Source: Hygrocybe punicea
Taxonomy: Eukaryota > Basidiomycota > Agaricomycetes > Agaricales > Hygrophoraceae
Assembly: GCA_963556145.1 (NCBI GenBank)
Contig: OY744464.1
Span: 4,154,001 to 4,218,000 of the forward strand
DNA: 64,000 bases
Reading direction: 5' to 3'
Shown piece by piece: positions 48,251 through 57,058 of this stretch. Each line of letters begins with the position of its first letter. Position 1 is the stretch's first letter. The translations under genes were made by a program, and so were the position numbers. Under the pieces are notes generated by a model. It saw nothing but the letters and a program-made list of their open reading frames with translations. It made no database searches and had not been told where the DNA came from.

Positions 48251-50872
48251 GAAAGGTTTAGTCATTGGGTGAACTGGCCCATATACGTGAGGGAGTTTGT
48301 TTGGGACCCCATCCTCCATCCTAAACTGACAACTGCTTTAGCTAGTACCTTGGAATTGCTGATCCCTAGTGTACCTGAGAACGAACTACACAACACCGCT
48401 GTGAACAACACCGCCATGAACAACACCATTCACCTACATCCTTATCTCTTTCGGATGGTCACTCCGATCAAAGTGGACATCTTTCAGTCCTACCTTTCCA
48501 CACATCCCAATCAGCCGTTCACCCTCTCAGTATGCCATGGCTTGAGTGAAGGTTTCTGGCCTTGGGCGCAGACTGACGATCCTTTGTATCCTATCACTCA
48601 CGACAACTCCTTCCAGCCTATCAAGGACCCCAAACATTGCACCTTCCTGCTGGAGCAACGCGACGCTGAAGTCACCCTAGGTCAATTTTCTCCCCCATTT
48701 GGGAGGGAACTACTTCCAGGCATGCACAGCATGCTGCTTGGTGTCATTTTGAAACCCCATTTAACGGCTTTGCATATGGTCATCAACCAGAGCACAGAGC
48801 CTTTTGCGCAAAACTCCTTGATCCCTAAAGAGGACCAATTCGTCCATATGGACAACCTACACCACCTTGGCCATGCCCTTCACCTCGTACACGCTCAACA
48901 CCCTGTTTGCAAGCTCGTTGTGTTCAAGTCTGATATCTCCCATGCTGTAGAGGGTCCTCGACCCTCTGAGGCCGTAAACTTGATATCTCACAAATCCACT
49001 CAAACCCGACATCTCTAGCAATCCATGCTTGAACCCAATGCAACCCAATGCATACCAACTAGCATGGCCGCTCATGTACCTGGTCGGTCCACCTCCTAAA
49101 ATCACGGAATCCCAATTATCGCAGATGGATCTCATTGGACTCAATTCCCGACGTCGGACTTGCCTTATATATGCATCCCTTCATCCTTTCGGAGATAGGT
49201 ATGAATCTTTAGATCGTTTTCATGGATATTTACTTTCTCCTCCATTTTCCTGTCACCATCGTGTTGCAACCCTCTTCTCATTTCCCTATTTCTATTTCTC
49301 TTTGTTCTCTCTCATTGGCCAAGGACTCTCGTCCGAATCTAGATAGAGAATTTTGTAGTATAAAAATGGTGCCCAAGCGCCATCTCAAAATAAGAAATCA
49401 GTTCCCCTGTTTCCTCTCTCTGAGAATCAGTCTCTCAGTGAAATCCATTGCACATATTACTCGTCGGTTTCCTCGACACTCTCCCCATCGTTCTACCATC
49501 TTTATCTCTATGTCCCTCGTCACCCGACACCCGACCCGCCGTACCCGTCGTCGTCGGCTTAGACCGGTTTCGATAGTTATTAATAGTATTACTCGGCAGC
49601 TTTTTACTATTAGTTTCTTATCATTTCTTTGAAGCTTGCTAAACTATTCCCTGTCACTTTTACGCTAACACCCACCAGGTTAGGATCTTTATTCCGCAGC
49701 CACCCCGACCTTGCCACTACAACGCATACCATCTTATCCCAATGGTGCCTCTTTGGCAGATACGACAAATTATGACATTCGATGGCGAACATTCCATAAA
49801 TCATTGCAACCATTTTGGTAACAGAGCCAGTGGTCACGTCTTTACCAGTTTCACCTGCTTGGTAACCTGGATCGCAATTTATGTTCTGCTCTTGATCAAC
49901 ATTTTTACCTACATTGACAACAACTTCTCTTGGGAATTTGCAGACAGCCTTACCTGGTACGGACCCTATCAGAAATTGATGCCGACTAAGCAAGCCTGTC
50001 TTCTCCAACTATGGGATGCACTTGGCATACCCCACACCGAAAGTAAACAAGAATAGGGGCCTGTTTTGTCCATCATTGGATTCCTCATCGACCCAAATAC
50101 GATGACAATCACAATGGCATCCAATCGCCACGCAGAACTCGTTGCCGCCATCTGGTGCTTTGCTTCCATAGGGCAGCATCGCCCACTTTGAGATTTCCAG
50201 AAGATAGCTGGCTGGATCAACTGGGCCCTCAATGTCTATCCCTTCCTGCGGCCTGGCCTTTCAATGACTTATCACAAGATGACCAGAAAATCGGCACCAC
50301 ACAAGCCCAACTGGATCAACAGCACCATGGCCCAAGAGCTGCACTGGGTTGCGGATGAAATTGAATGGTCTGACAGCATACACATTCTGAACTCCACCAC
50401 CTGGTCCATGTGCAACACCGACATCACCTTCTACTCCGATGTGTGCCCTGTGGGGCTTGGTTTCTGGTCACCCATCCTTTCAACTGGGCACACCCACACC
50501 CTGCTTGTAGGGCATCCTCACAACATTTTCTTCCTTGAAGCCCTCACAGTCCTCTCCACTTTACTTCACATTACTCTCCACATCAGGCCACTGCCACAAT
50601 GCGTCATCATATATTGTGACAACACCAACACCATTGACATGTTTAACACTCTCTGAGTGACCCCCACTTACAACCCCATCCACCTCACAGCCATCAAACT
50701 CTCCCTCCTCCACAGCTTCACTTTCTGCATCAACTTCCTTCCTGGCTCCTACAACAACATCGCAGATGTGCTTTCCTGTGGACAAAATGACCTCGCGCAG
50801 GACCTTTTTCCAGACCTTTCCATCACCCCCTTTGAACCCCCTCATGTACTGCTGGGGGCAGCACAATGTTGA
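48250..50872 (+). pseudogene. Ngaro-type retroelement: reverse transcriptase and RNase H
   Basis: Open in frame to 48945 (LHPYLFRMVTPIKVDIFQSY, VCHGLSEGFWPWA, FGRELLPGMHSML, LVVFKSDISHA), then interrupted by a solo LTR, resuming at about 49722 as YHLIPMVPLWQIRQIMTFDG, NHFGNRASGHVF, and the catalytic loop, here TYIDNNFSW: the second aspartate of the usual YxDD is Asn. Then GPYQKLMPTKQACLLQLWDA, GINWALN-like and the RNase H part with TFYSDVCPVGLGFWSP, FFLEALTVLSTL, YCDNTNTIDMF and ADVLSCGQNDLA, ending PPHVLLGAAQ. Stop codons occur at about 50054, 50190 and 50655. Confidence 0.82.
48946..49721 (-). repeat. Solo LTR, 776 bp, minus orientation
   Basis: Begins TGTAGAGGGTCCTCGACCCTC and ends GCCACTACA, the reverse of the LTR type at 52611-53412 and related to the 935-bp LTRs. 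Removing it, together with one copy of a 4-bp duplication (ATGC left, ACGC right), restores SDISHAYHLIPM in the reverse transcriptase. Confidence 0.88.
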
Positions 50873-51790
50873 TGGCGCACAGACGGTCGACCAGGAAGCC
50901 TTCACGGAAGCCCTGGTTGATTGAGAGGCTCTGGCACAAGTGTGCTATCATGATCGGTTGCTCCATCGAGCCTGCTACCACTTACTCCTCTGCTTTGCAT
51001 TCTTATCTCATGTTTTGCACTGCACACAATCTGCCCAACTCCCCCACCCCCAACTCCCTCAGCTTCTTCATCATTTACATGTCACACCACATCAAACCAC
51101 AGTCTGTCGACAACTACCTCTCTGGGATTTGCAACCAGCTCGAACCTTTCTACCCCGATGTCCACACCTCTCATCATCATCCTCTTGTATCAAAAACTTT
51201 GGCTGGCTGTAAGAAATTGCATGCCGTCAGGACGACTCACAAGCGACCACTGATGCACGATGAGCTGAACTCCATTACCTCTTCGTACTTGCACTCCCCT
51301 TCCCACAACGATCGACTCTTCGCCGCTATCACCAGCCTTCTCCAGCTAGGGGAACTGGTCTGGCCAGACCACCTGCAGCTACAAGACTACAGGAAGGTGA
51401 GCTTGCATGACAGTGTCCACCTCCAATCTGATTCCTTCAATTTTTACCTGCCCAGCCACAAGGCCGACTGCTTCTTCGAGGGCAGTCACATCCTTATCCA
51501 TGCACAGGACTCTGCACATGACCCCCTCACCATTTTCTTCACTCTCATGACAAACTTTTCCCAACGCACCTGGAATTGTGGTTGCATTCTGACGGTCAGA
51601 TCCCCCTTTGGTCTTGGTTCATTTCCCGTTTATGGCGACACTGCCTTGACCCTTCCATTGGTGGTCACTCCCTTTGTTCCGGCAGCGCCACCGACCTCGC
51701 AAATTCTGGCGTACCACCATACTTGATTCATAGTATTGGCCATTGGGCCTCCAACACCTGGCAAATTTACATCCACTGGCACCCTGCATG
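50866..51790 (+). pseudogene. Ngaro-type retroelement: tyrosine recombinase
   Basis: Open from 50866 for 286 codons, then continuing in another frame to 51790. It has the N-terminal SAM-like part (ATTYSSALHSYLMFCTAHN, NSLSFFIIYMSHHI, SVDNYLSGICNQLEPFYP, KTLAGCKKLHAV), the KRPLMHDEL junction, and the catalytic part (LQLGELVWPDHL, HKADCFFEG). In the later frame GHSLCSGSATDLANSGVPPY, IHSIGHWASNTWQIYI follows: the HxLR box reads HSLC, so the catalytic arginine is lost, while the tyrosine (IYI) remains. Use of a tyrosine recombinase instead of a DDE integrase places the element in the DIRS order, Ngaro group. Confidence 0.82.
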
Positions 51791-52122
51791 ACAGGCTGCT
51801 TTTTTGTTCTGCCAACGTTGACTTTCTTCGCTGGCTGCTTCCCATCGCTTCCCAGCTCACTTTTTTCTGTTCCCTTCTTCTTTCTCCTTTTCATTTGTTC
51901 TATTGTGCACCCAAACTTGCTTGTTCCCATCACACCAAACAAAAAAAAACAAAAAAATCATTAGCCTCTTATGGTTCCACAGCCTCTTTTGTGCCTGCAG
52001 CCTCCTCTTTGTATTTTCTCATTGATATACATTGTTTCATTTCTGGGCCCAGCTTCTGAATTCAGAGCTGGGCTGCAGACACCTTACTCCACTCAAAAGA
52101 CAACTGAGTTTAGCGTGATTAG
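51791..52122. other. 3' flank of the Ngaro-type element
   Basis: Low-complexity C/T-rich DNA with an A-run at 51940-51958. The split direct repeats expected at the ends of a Ngaro element were not identified. Confidence 0.4.
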
Positions 52123-52283
52123 TGGGGACAGGCAATGCTCCCTCAGAGTTTGAAATTCTCTCACCTTGTGGCACATGCCAAATGTCAAATGTGAGATGGT
52201 CAAGTTTTCTATAGCTTTCTACAGCACAAATGAGCATACATTTCAGTGAGAAAATTTAAAGTGTATGCATACCTTAGCAAAGT

Positions 52284-52386
52284 GTTTGGGACAGAATCTT
52301 TTGAAAGCTTTTCTGTCAGTCTGTATGTACAACTGAACATTCATTCTGAAAGACCCGGGCCACTGATAAAAATTCTGTCCCAAACA
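52284..52386. repeat. Small hairpin, about 100 bp
   Basis: TTTGGGACAGAAT at the left and ATTCTGTCCCAAA at the right end are inverted. Possibly a tiny MITE or part of the larger one. Confidence 0.5.
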
Positions 52387-52610
52387 TATTGCTCAGGAGG
52401 TAGGTTATATGTATTCCAGCACTTTAAATCATAGCAAATGGGCTTGTGGAAGCCCAGCTAAATCATTTGTGATTGCCTGCAGATTCACAAATTAAGCAGC
52501 ATGACATCAGCGCAATGTAGTTCTTTTCTGAATACCAGCTTCCTTCCCTAGCAGAAATAGTGAAACACAACAATATGTCCATCAAAATATATCAATAATG
52601 CTGTCTACAT

Positions 52611-53412
52611 TGTAGTGGCGAGGTCGGGGTGGCTGCAGAACTGTAATCCTAGCCTGGGGTAGTCAGCGTAGAAGTGACTGGGAGTAGTTAGCAAGCTTCA
52701 GATAGATAATAAAAGGACTCGGACTAATGGTAATAAGCCGCCAACTAAAACTACTAAAATCTAACGATACCGATGTATACCGACGAGGCCGACGATGTCG
52801 GGTACGGCGGGTCGGGTGTCGGGTGTTGAGCAGTATAACGACAAAGATGGTAGAAGGATGGGAAGAGTGTCGGGCAAACCGACAAGTTAAAAGAGTAAAT
52901 TATTTTGGTAGGAGATGGATTCTGAGTGGGAGAAAAGCGGGGGAACTGGTTTCTTATTCAGAGACGGCACTTGGGCACCATTTTTATACTACAAATTTCT
53001 GTACCTAAATTCAGATGAGAGTCCTCGGCCGATGAGAGGAAACAAAGGAGAATAAAAATGGAAAAGTAGGAAGAGGGTTGCAAGGCGACCATGACAGGGA
53101 AAATGGGTGGAAGATATAAAAACCCGTAAAAGATGTAATATACTTTACTATATCTCCATAAAGGAGATGGTTGGCACGAATAAGGCAAGTCCAGTGTCGG
53201 GATCCCAGTCCAATGAGATCTATCTTCAATATTTGAAGTTCCGTGACTTTAGGAGTTTAGACCATTGTGTATGCGAGCGGCCATGCTAGTCGGTAAGCGT
53301 CAGGTTACATCGGGTTTGAACGTGAGTCGTCGGAGGGGTCGGATTTGAGCAGGTTCGAGCAGATTCGTAATAAATCGGGTTTCCAGTCTCAGAGGGTCGA
53401 GGGCCCTCTACA
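52611..53412 (+). repeat. Solo LTR, 802 bp, plus orientation
   Basis: Begins TGTAGTGGCGAGGTCGGGG and ends GAGGGCCCTCTACA. Same family as 48946-49721 (inverted) and related to the 935-bp LTRs. 4-bp flanks ACAT and ACGT. Confidence 0.85.
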
Positions 53413-53568
53413 ACGTAGTTTCTACAATTAATTTGTATCATGAGAGAGTGAGCAATTGTGAATTGCTTCCTGACTGTCCAAAATCAATATTACAGTGGTG
53501 TACAAACAAGGACAAAGAGCACGATTTCTGAACTGGCATTGCCTGTCCCCATGATTAGACACCAGTTA

Positions 53569-53640
53569 GAGCCTGTTCGGTAGCCCATAATGTTCAACGG
53601 TAATGCTAATCTGAGCTGTACAGCTCAGGTCTAACCGATT
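53569..53640 (+). repeat. Left terminal inverted repeat of the Harbinger element
   Basis: Matches the reverse complement of 56583-56654 over about 70 bp with a handful of C/T and G/A differences. The palindrome CTGAGCTGTACAGCTCAG is at 53611-53628. Confidence 0.9.
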
Positions 53641-53733
53641 CTGAGTTTCAATATATAAGTGGGCGACCAAACAAATGTACAAACATAATACAATAGTTAC
53701 AGTCAGGTTGTCTGGATTAGGAAAGTGATCGAT

Positions 53734-55158
53734 ATGGATCACCGCAGGATTGCTCTACAGCAAATCTTGGGGCAAACTCACCAACAAAGAGCTCAAATGC
53801 ATCGCTGCATCATTGTTGTAGTCGTTGTTCTTCTTGAAGCACTATCCCGTCACCTTAATTCTTTCCACAACCGTCAGCCATTCCACACATCTGCGCTTAC
53901 TGGACATGCTTGGGTTCGTGAACTGCTCAATGGCCATCCAGGCCATATACGCATCTCTCTAGGTGTCAGCAAGGAGGTCTTTTGCAACCTGGTACACACT
54001 GTATGGCAGATGGGGCTGTTGGATTCAAGGCATATCACATTAGAAGAACAGCTGGCAATCTTTCTACACTGCTGTGTGACTGGTTTGACGATCAGGCATC
54101 TGGCCAAGCATTTCCAACAGTCAAATGAAACCATTTCAGTGTAAGTACATGCAGGTCTGACACAAATTTGTTGTCCAATCTAACCGTGACTGTATTGTCA
54201 GTTATTTCAAGGGTTTTGTCGTGTGCTTTTCACAGTTTCCTTTCTACACTACCTATGTATGCCAGCCCACAGCAGACGACCCTTGCCCAATGAAGATCCA
54301 ATCAAGTGGCAAATATTTTCCCTTTTTCAAGGATGCGATTGGTGCTATTGATGGGAGCCATATCCCCGTCTCACCACCTGCCAACATTTGTGGTCGGTTT
54401 CGTAATCGCAAGGGATTTGTGTCCCAGCATGCCATCTTCACATCATCATTTGATATGCGATTCAACTATGTACTTACAGGCTGGGAAGGGAGTGCCAGTG
54501 ATGCTAGGGTATATGAAGATGCATGAAGCAAGCATCTTCGGATTCCCGAGGGGAAATACTTACTTGCCAATGCTGGGTACCCACTTCTGCACCACGAATT
54601 ATTGACACCCTATAGGGGCATTCACTATCACCTTCGAGAATGGGGTCAGGGCAATCGACGGTACATTTTTTATGCTTTTTCTTACATATAGCTAACCAAA
54701 AAAAATACAGGCCACAAACGAAAGAAGAACTGTTCAATCTTTGACATGCAAGTCTCTGCAATGTCATTAAACGAATATTCGGTGTTCTCAAACGCCGCTG
54801 GAAGATTTTGCAATCAGCACCCAAATATAACATGAAAATGCAGGTTCGCATACCGCAGGCACTTGCAGCACTTCATAACTTCATTCGTTTGGATGATTTG
54901 GATGATGACGAGAATGCCGGTGATGGGGATGATGAAGATGATAGCTCAGGGCCATCTGGTGGAGTCTTGCTGGCTGAACAGCATACTGAAGATGACGACA
55001 GTGCAAAAGCTTGGCGGGATGAAATTGCAGATGAAATGTGGATGGATTACCTACGATACAGGCAGGAGCAAGGGTTGAACGATTCGGATGATGACAATAT
55101 AGATGGTGAAGAGTCGCAGGGAGAGGGAGTAGATGCAGAGGATGAGGACGGCTCGTAA
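53734..55158 (+). pseudogene. Harbinger transposase (DDE_Tnp_4), two nonsense codons
   Basis: Exons 53734-54140, 54202-54660 and 54711-55158 join in correct phase to a 437-residue frame with two in-frame TGA codons. Marks: helix-turn-helix-like EEQLAIFLHCCVTGLTIRHL, first Asp in DAIGAIDGSHIPV, second Asp in GWEGSASDARVYEDA, and the third acidic site in NVIKRIFGVLKRRWKIL, where the family has NVIER: the catalytic Glu is Lys here. TGA codons stand at 54524-54526 (after VYEDA) and about 54742-54744 (after FNL), both where related proteins have Arg. The tail is strongly acidic. The changes are all C-to-T or G-to-A. Confidence 0.85.
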
Positions 55159-55737
55159 AGTTGTTATTTCGGTCACGGCATAGTTTTTTTTTGTTTCTTG
55201 TATCAGGCCCTCTCATTATGTTGAATTGACATGCCGTTCAATGGCATTGACAGTTGTAGAGGGCAGGGGACACGAAGATTCCATTAAAAGAAAAAAATTA
55301 CAGATGCAATATGAAATACATGGCAGTGAAATCCAAAGTCAACAACAAAGAACATTACACAGACCTTGCCTAACCTCCATGAGAGCTTCCCCCACTTAGT
55401 ATGCCCTTCACCCAGCATAGGCGAGTTTCCTCATTCTCAATTGCAAGGTAAAGATTTGCGAGATTGGGCTTTTTGGCAAAAATGTTGATAAGCTCAAGTT
55501 GATCGTTTAGATCAATGTTGCTCTTTGTCAATGCAGAAACAGCATCTGCACTCCACTTTGTTAGTGTGTCGGTGACAAGAACTTCTTGTGGTTGGAAGCT
55601 TTGTTTGAAGGAATCTGTGAGGTTGTCAATTGCATCGCTGATGATGAGACCTTTGAGCGGGTGGAGAGGGAGCTAAGAGATCAGATGGATTTCCTATCAG
55701 ATGATGAAGATGCAGCATCCTGGATGGCTGAAAATTT
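55159..55737. other. Spacer between the two Harbinger genes, 579 bp
   Basis: Convergent 3' ends. No further coding signal recognised. Confidence 0.5.
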
Positions 55738-56435
55738 TCACTTGCTAGCACTAGATGTTGAGGGTGTGGGTGTAGGAAGGGGCGGAGTGGCTGTATCATC
55801 ATTGGGGGTTGTGACAACAACTTTGGGTTCACCACCATCAAGCCCCTCATCCTCATCATCCCCAAGACCATCCACGGCAAAACTACCCCTCACTACTGAA
55901 GGCATGAGAGTCTCAACTTTGTTGAGCCATGTCCAGCCCGACATCTTGAATGGCTTCATAAGTGTATGGTTAGTGGTCTGTAAAATTGTTTCAAACGGTG
56001 ATTAAATGAGAATTACGGTCAGATTTACCTTTACTGCAATGAAGGCATCCCATGCATTCTCCTCAGCAGATGTACTGATATTCGCACCCTTATCATCATC
56101 CCAGGAGAACCCAGAGAGAGATTTATAATATTGAATGGCATTGTACGTCACTTTCAACTGAATTGGTTGAGAACATTGCCATTTAGGTAATAGAAAACAC
56201 TCACCCCGGCCCATTTGGTCTTGCACTTCTCGCCTGTTTTTGCAAGCCCAGTTTTTGTGTGTGGCATGAGAAATTCAGCTGCTCGATTGAAAGTAGCATC
56301 CTTGAAATTGTTTCCATCTCCAGCCTCACTTCGGTGTGCAATAAGATACTCGATAAGACAAAGGGTTTCTTCATCATTCCACACTGCTCGTTTGGTGGGC
56401 TCCTTCTCTTTTCCCTTGTCCTTTTTGGGAGCCAT
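55738..56435 (-). CDS. Harbinger-associated Myb/SANT-like protein, open
   Basis: Exons 56205-56435, 56029-56157 and 55738-55977 (introns 47 and 51 nt) give 199 residues without a stop. It starts MAPKKDKGKEKEPTKRAVWN, then EETLCLIEYLIAHRSEAGDG, FNRAAEFLMPH, GEKCKTKWAGLKVTYNAIQY, GFSWDDD and ENAWDAFI, a trihelix/Myb-type DNA-binding domain; the C-terminal third is Pro/Asp/Thr-rich. In Harbinger elements this second protein brings the transposase to DNA and into the nucleus. It is intact while the transposase beside it is not. Confidence 0.82.
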
Positions 56436-56582
56436 GAGGAAGTACTGGGTGAGGAGGGAGACAAGGTGCACTATGGCAGTTCAGATGCGATGTCTGCGGT
56501 GAGCAACGTTTCCTGAAGCCACGGAATCCATCTTATTGATACTGTGACGATGTATTTTACATTGAAACTCAGCAAGTTCGCT

Positions 56583-56654
56583 GCTTGGTTAGACCCGAGC
56601 TGTACAGCTCAGATTAGCATTACGGTTGAACGTTATGGGCTACCAAACAGGCTC
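56583..56654 (-). repeat. Right terminal inverted repeat of the Harbinger element
   Basis: Partner of 53569-53640; palindrome GAGCTGTACAGCTC at 56597-56610. Confidence 0.9.
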
Positions 56655-56696
56655 TTAAAGATTTGGCCCATAACTTGCAATCAGTACCTATGCCAC

Positions 56697-56881
56697 TGTA
56701 GAGACATCTATATCTCTGGGTACGTATTCACTCATTTTACTATATTCTCTATTTGTTCTATTATTTGTATGTAGTGGCTGTTGTAAATAGTCACAAACAA
56801 GAAGAGTTTTTGGGTTTTTACCCCAGGGACAACGATCTCGCACACCCCGAATCCGCGCCTACCCAGGCAGCGTTCACCACA
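56697..56881 (+). repeat. 5' LTR, 185 bp
   Basis: About six differences from the right copy, including one 1-bp indel in a T run. Confidence 0.9.
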
Positions 56882-56883
56882 TC

Positions 56884-56900
56884 TGGAGCCCACCGCGAGG
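56884..56900 (+). other. Putative primer-binding site
   Basis: TGGAGCCCACCGCGAGG, two bases inside the LTR. Its complement ends ...GGGCTCCA, as a tRNA 3' end would. The matching tRNA is not identified. Confidence 0.6.
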
Positions 56901-57058
56901 AGTGTCAAGCTCACTTCACATTTCCCTCTTTGACTTCGCCAATTTTGGCACCTTTCCCTCTTTCTGGCAGCAACAGCGCCCCCATAGTCAACAGCGCCCC
57001 GTATTCGTCAGCATTTCGAGCACCCCTAGTCTTCTGTCAGCTCTTAGACCCATCCCCG

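Larger units (their letters stand above)
52123..53551. mobile_element. MITE with TGGGGACAGGCAATGC ends, holding a solo LTR
   Basis: Inverted ends TGGGGACAGGCAATGC (52123) and GCATTGCCTGTCCCCA (to 53551) are flanked by TGATTAG on both sides (52116-52122, 53552-53558). Without the solo LTR and its duplication it is about 620 bp. No coding capacity. A smaller hairpin with TTTGGGACAGAAT arms lies inside it at 52284-52386. Confidence 0.75.
53569..56654. mobile_element. PIF/Harbinger DNA transposon, 3,086 bp, with two genes
   Basis: Terminal inverted repeats of about 70 bp starting GAGCCTGTTYGGTAGCCCAT are flanked by TTA on both sides (53566-53568, 56655-56657), the standard 3-bp duplication of this superfamily. 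The two genes face each other: transposase on plus and Myb/SANT protein on minus. Both repeats contain the palindrome GAGCTGTACAGCTC. Confidence 0.93.
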
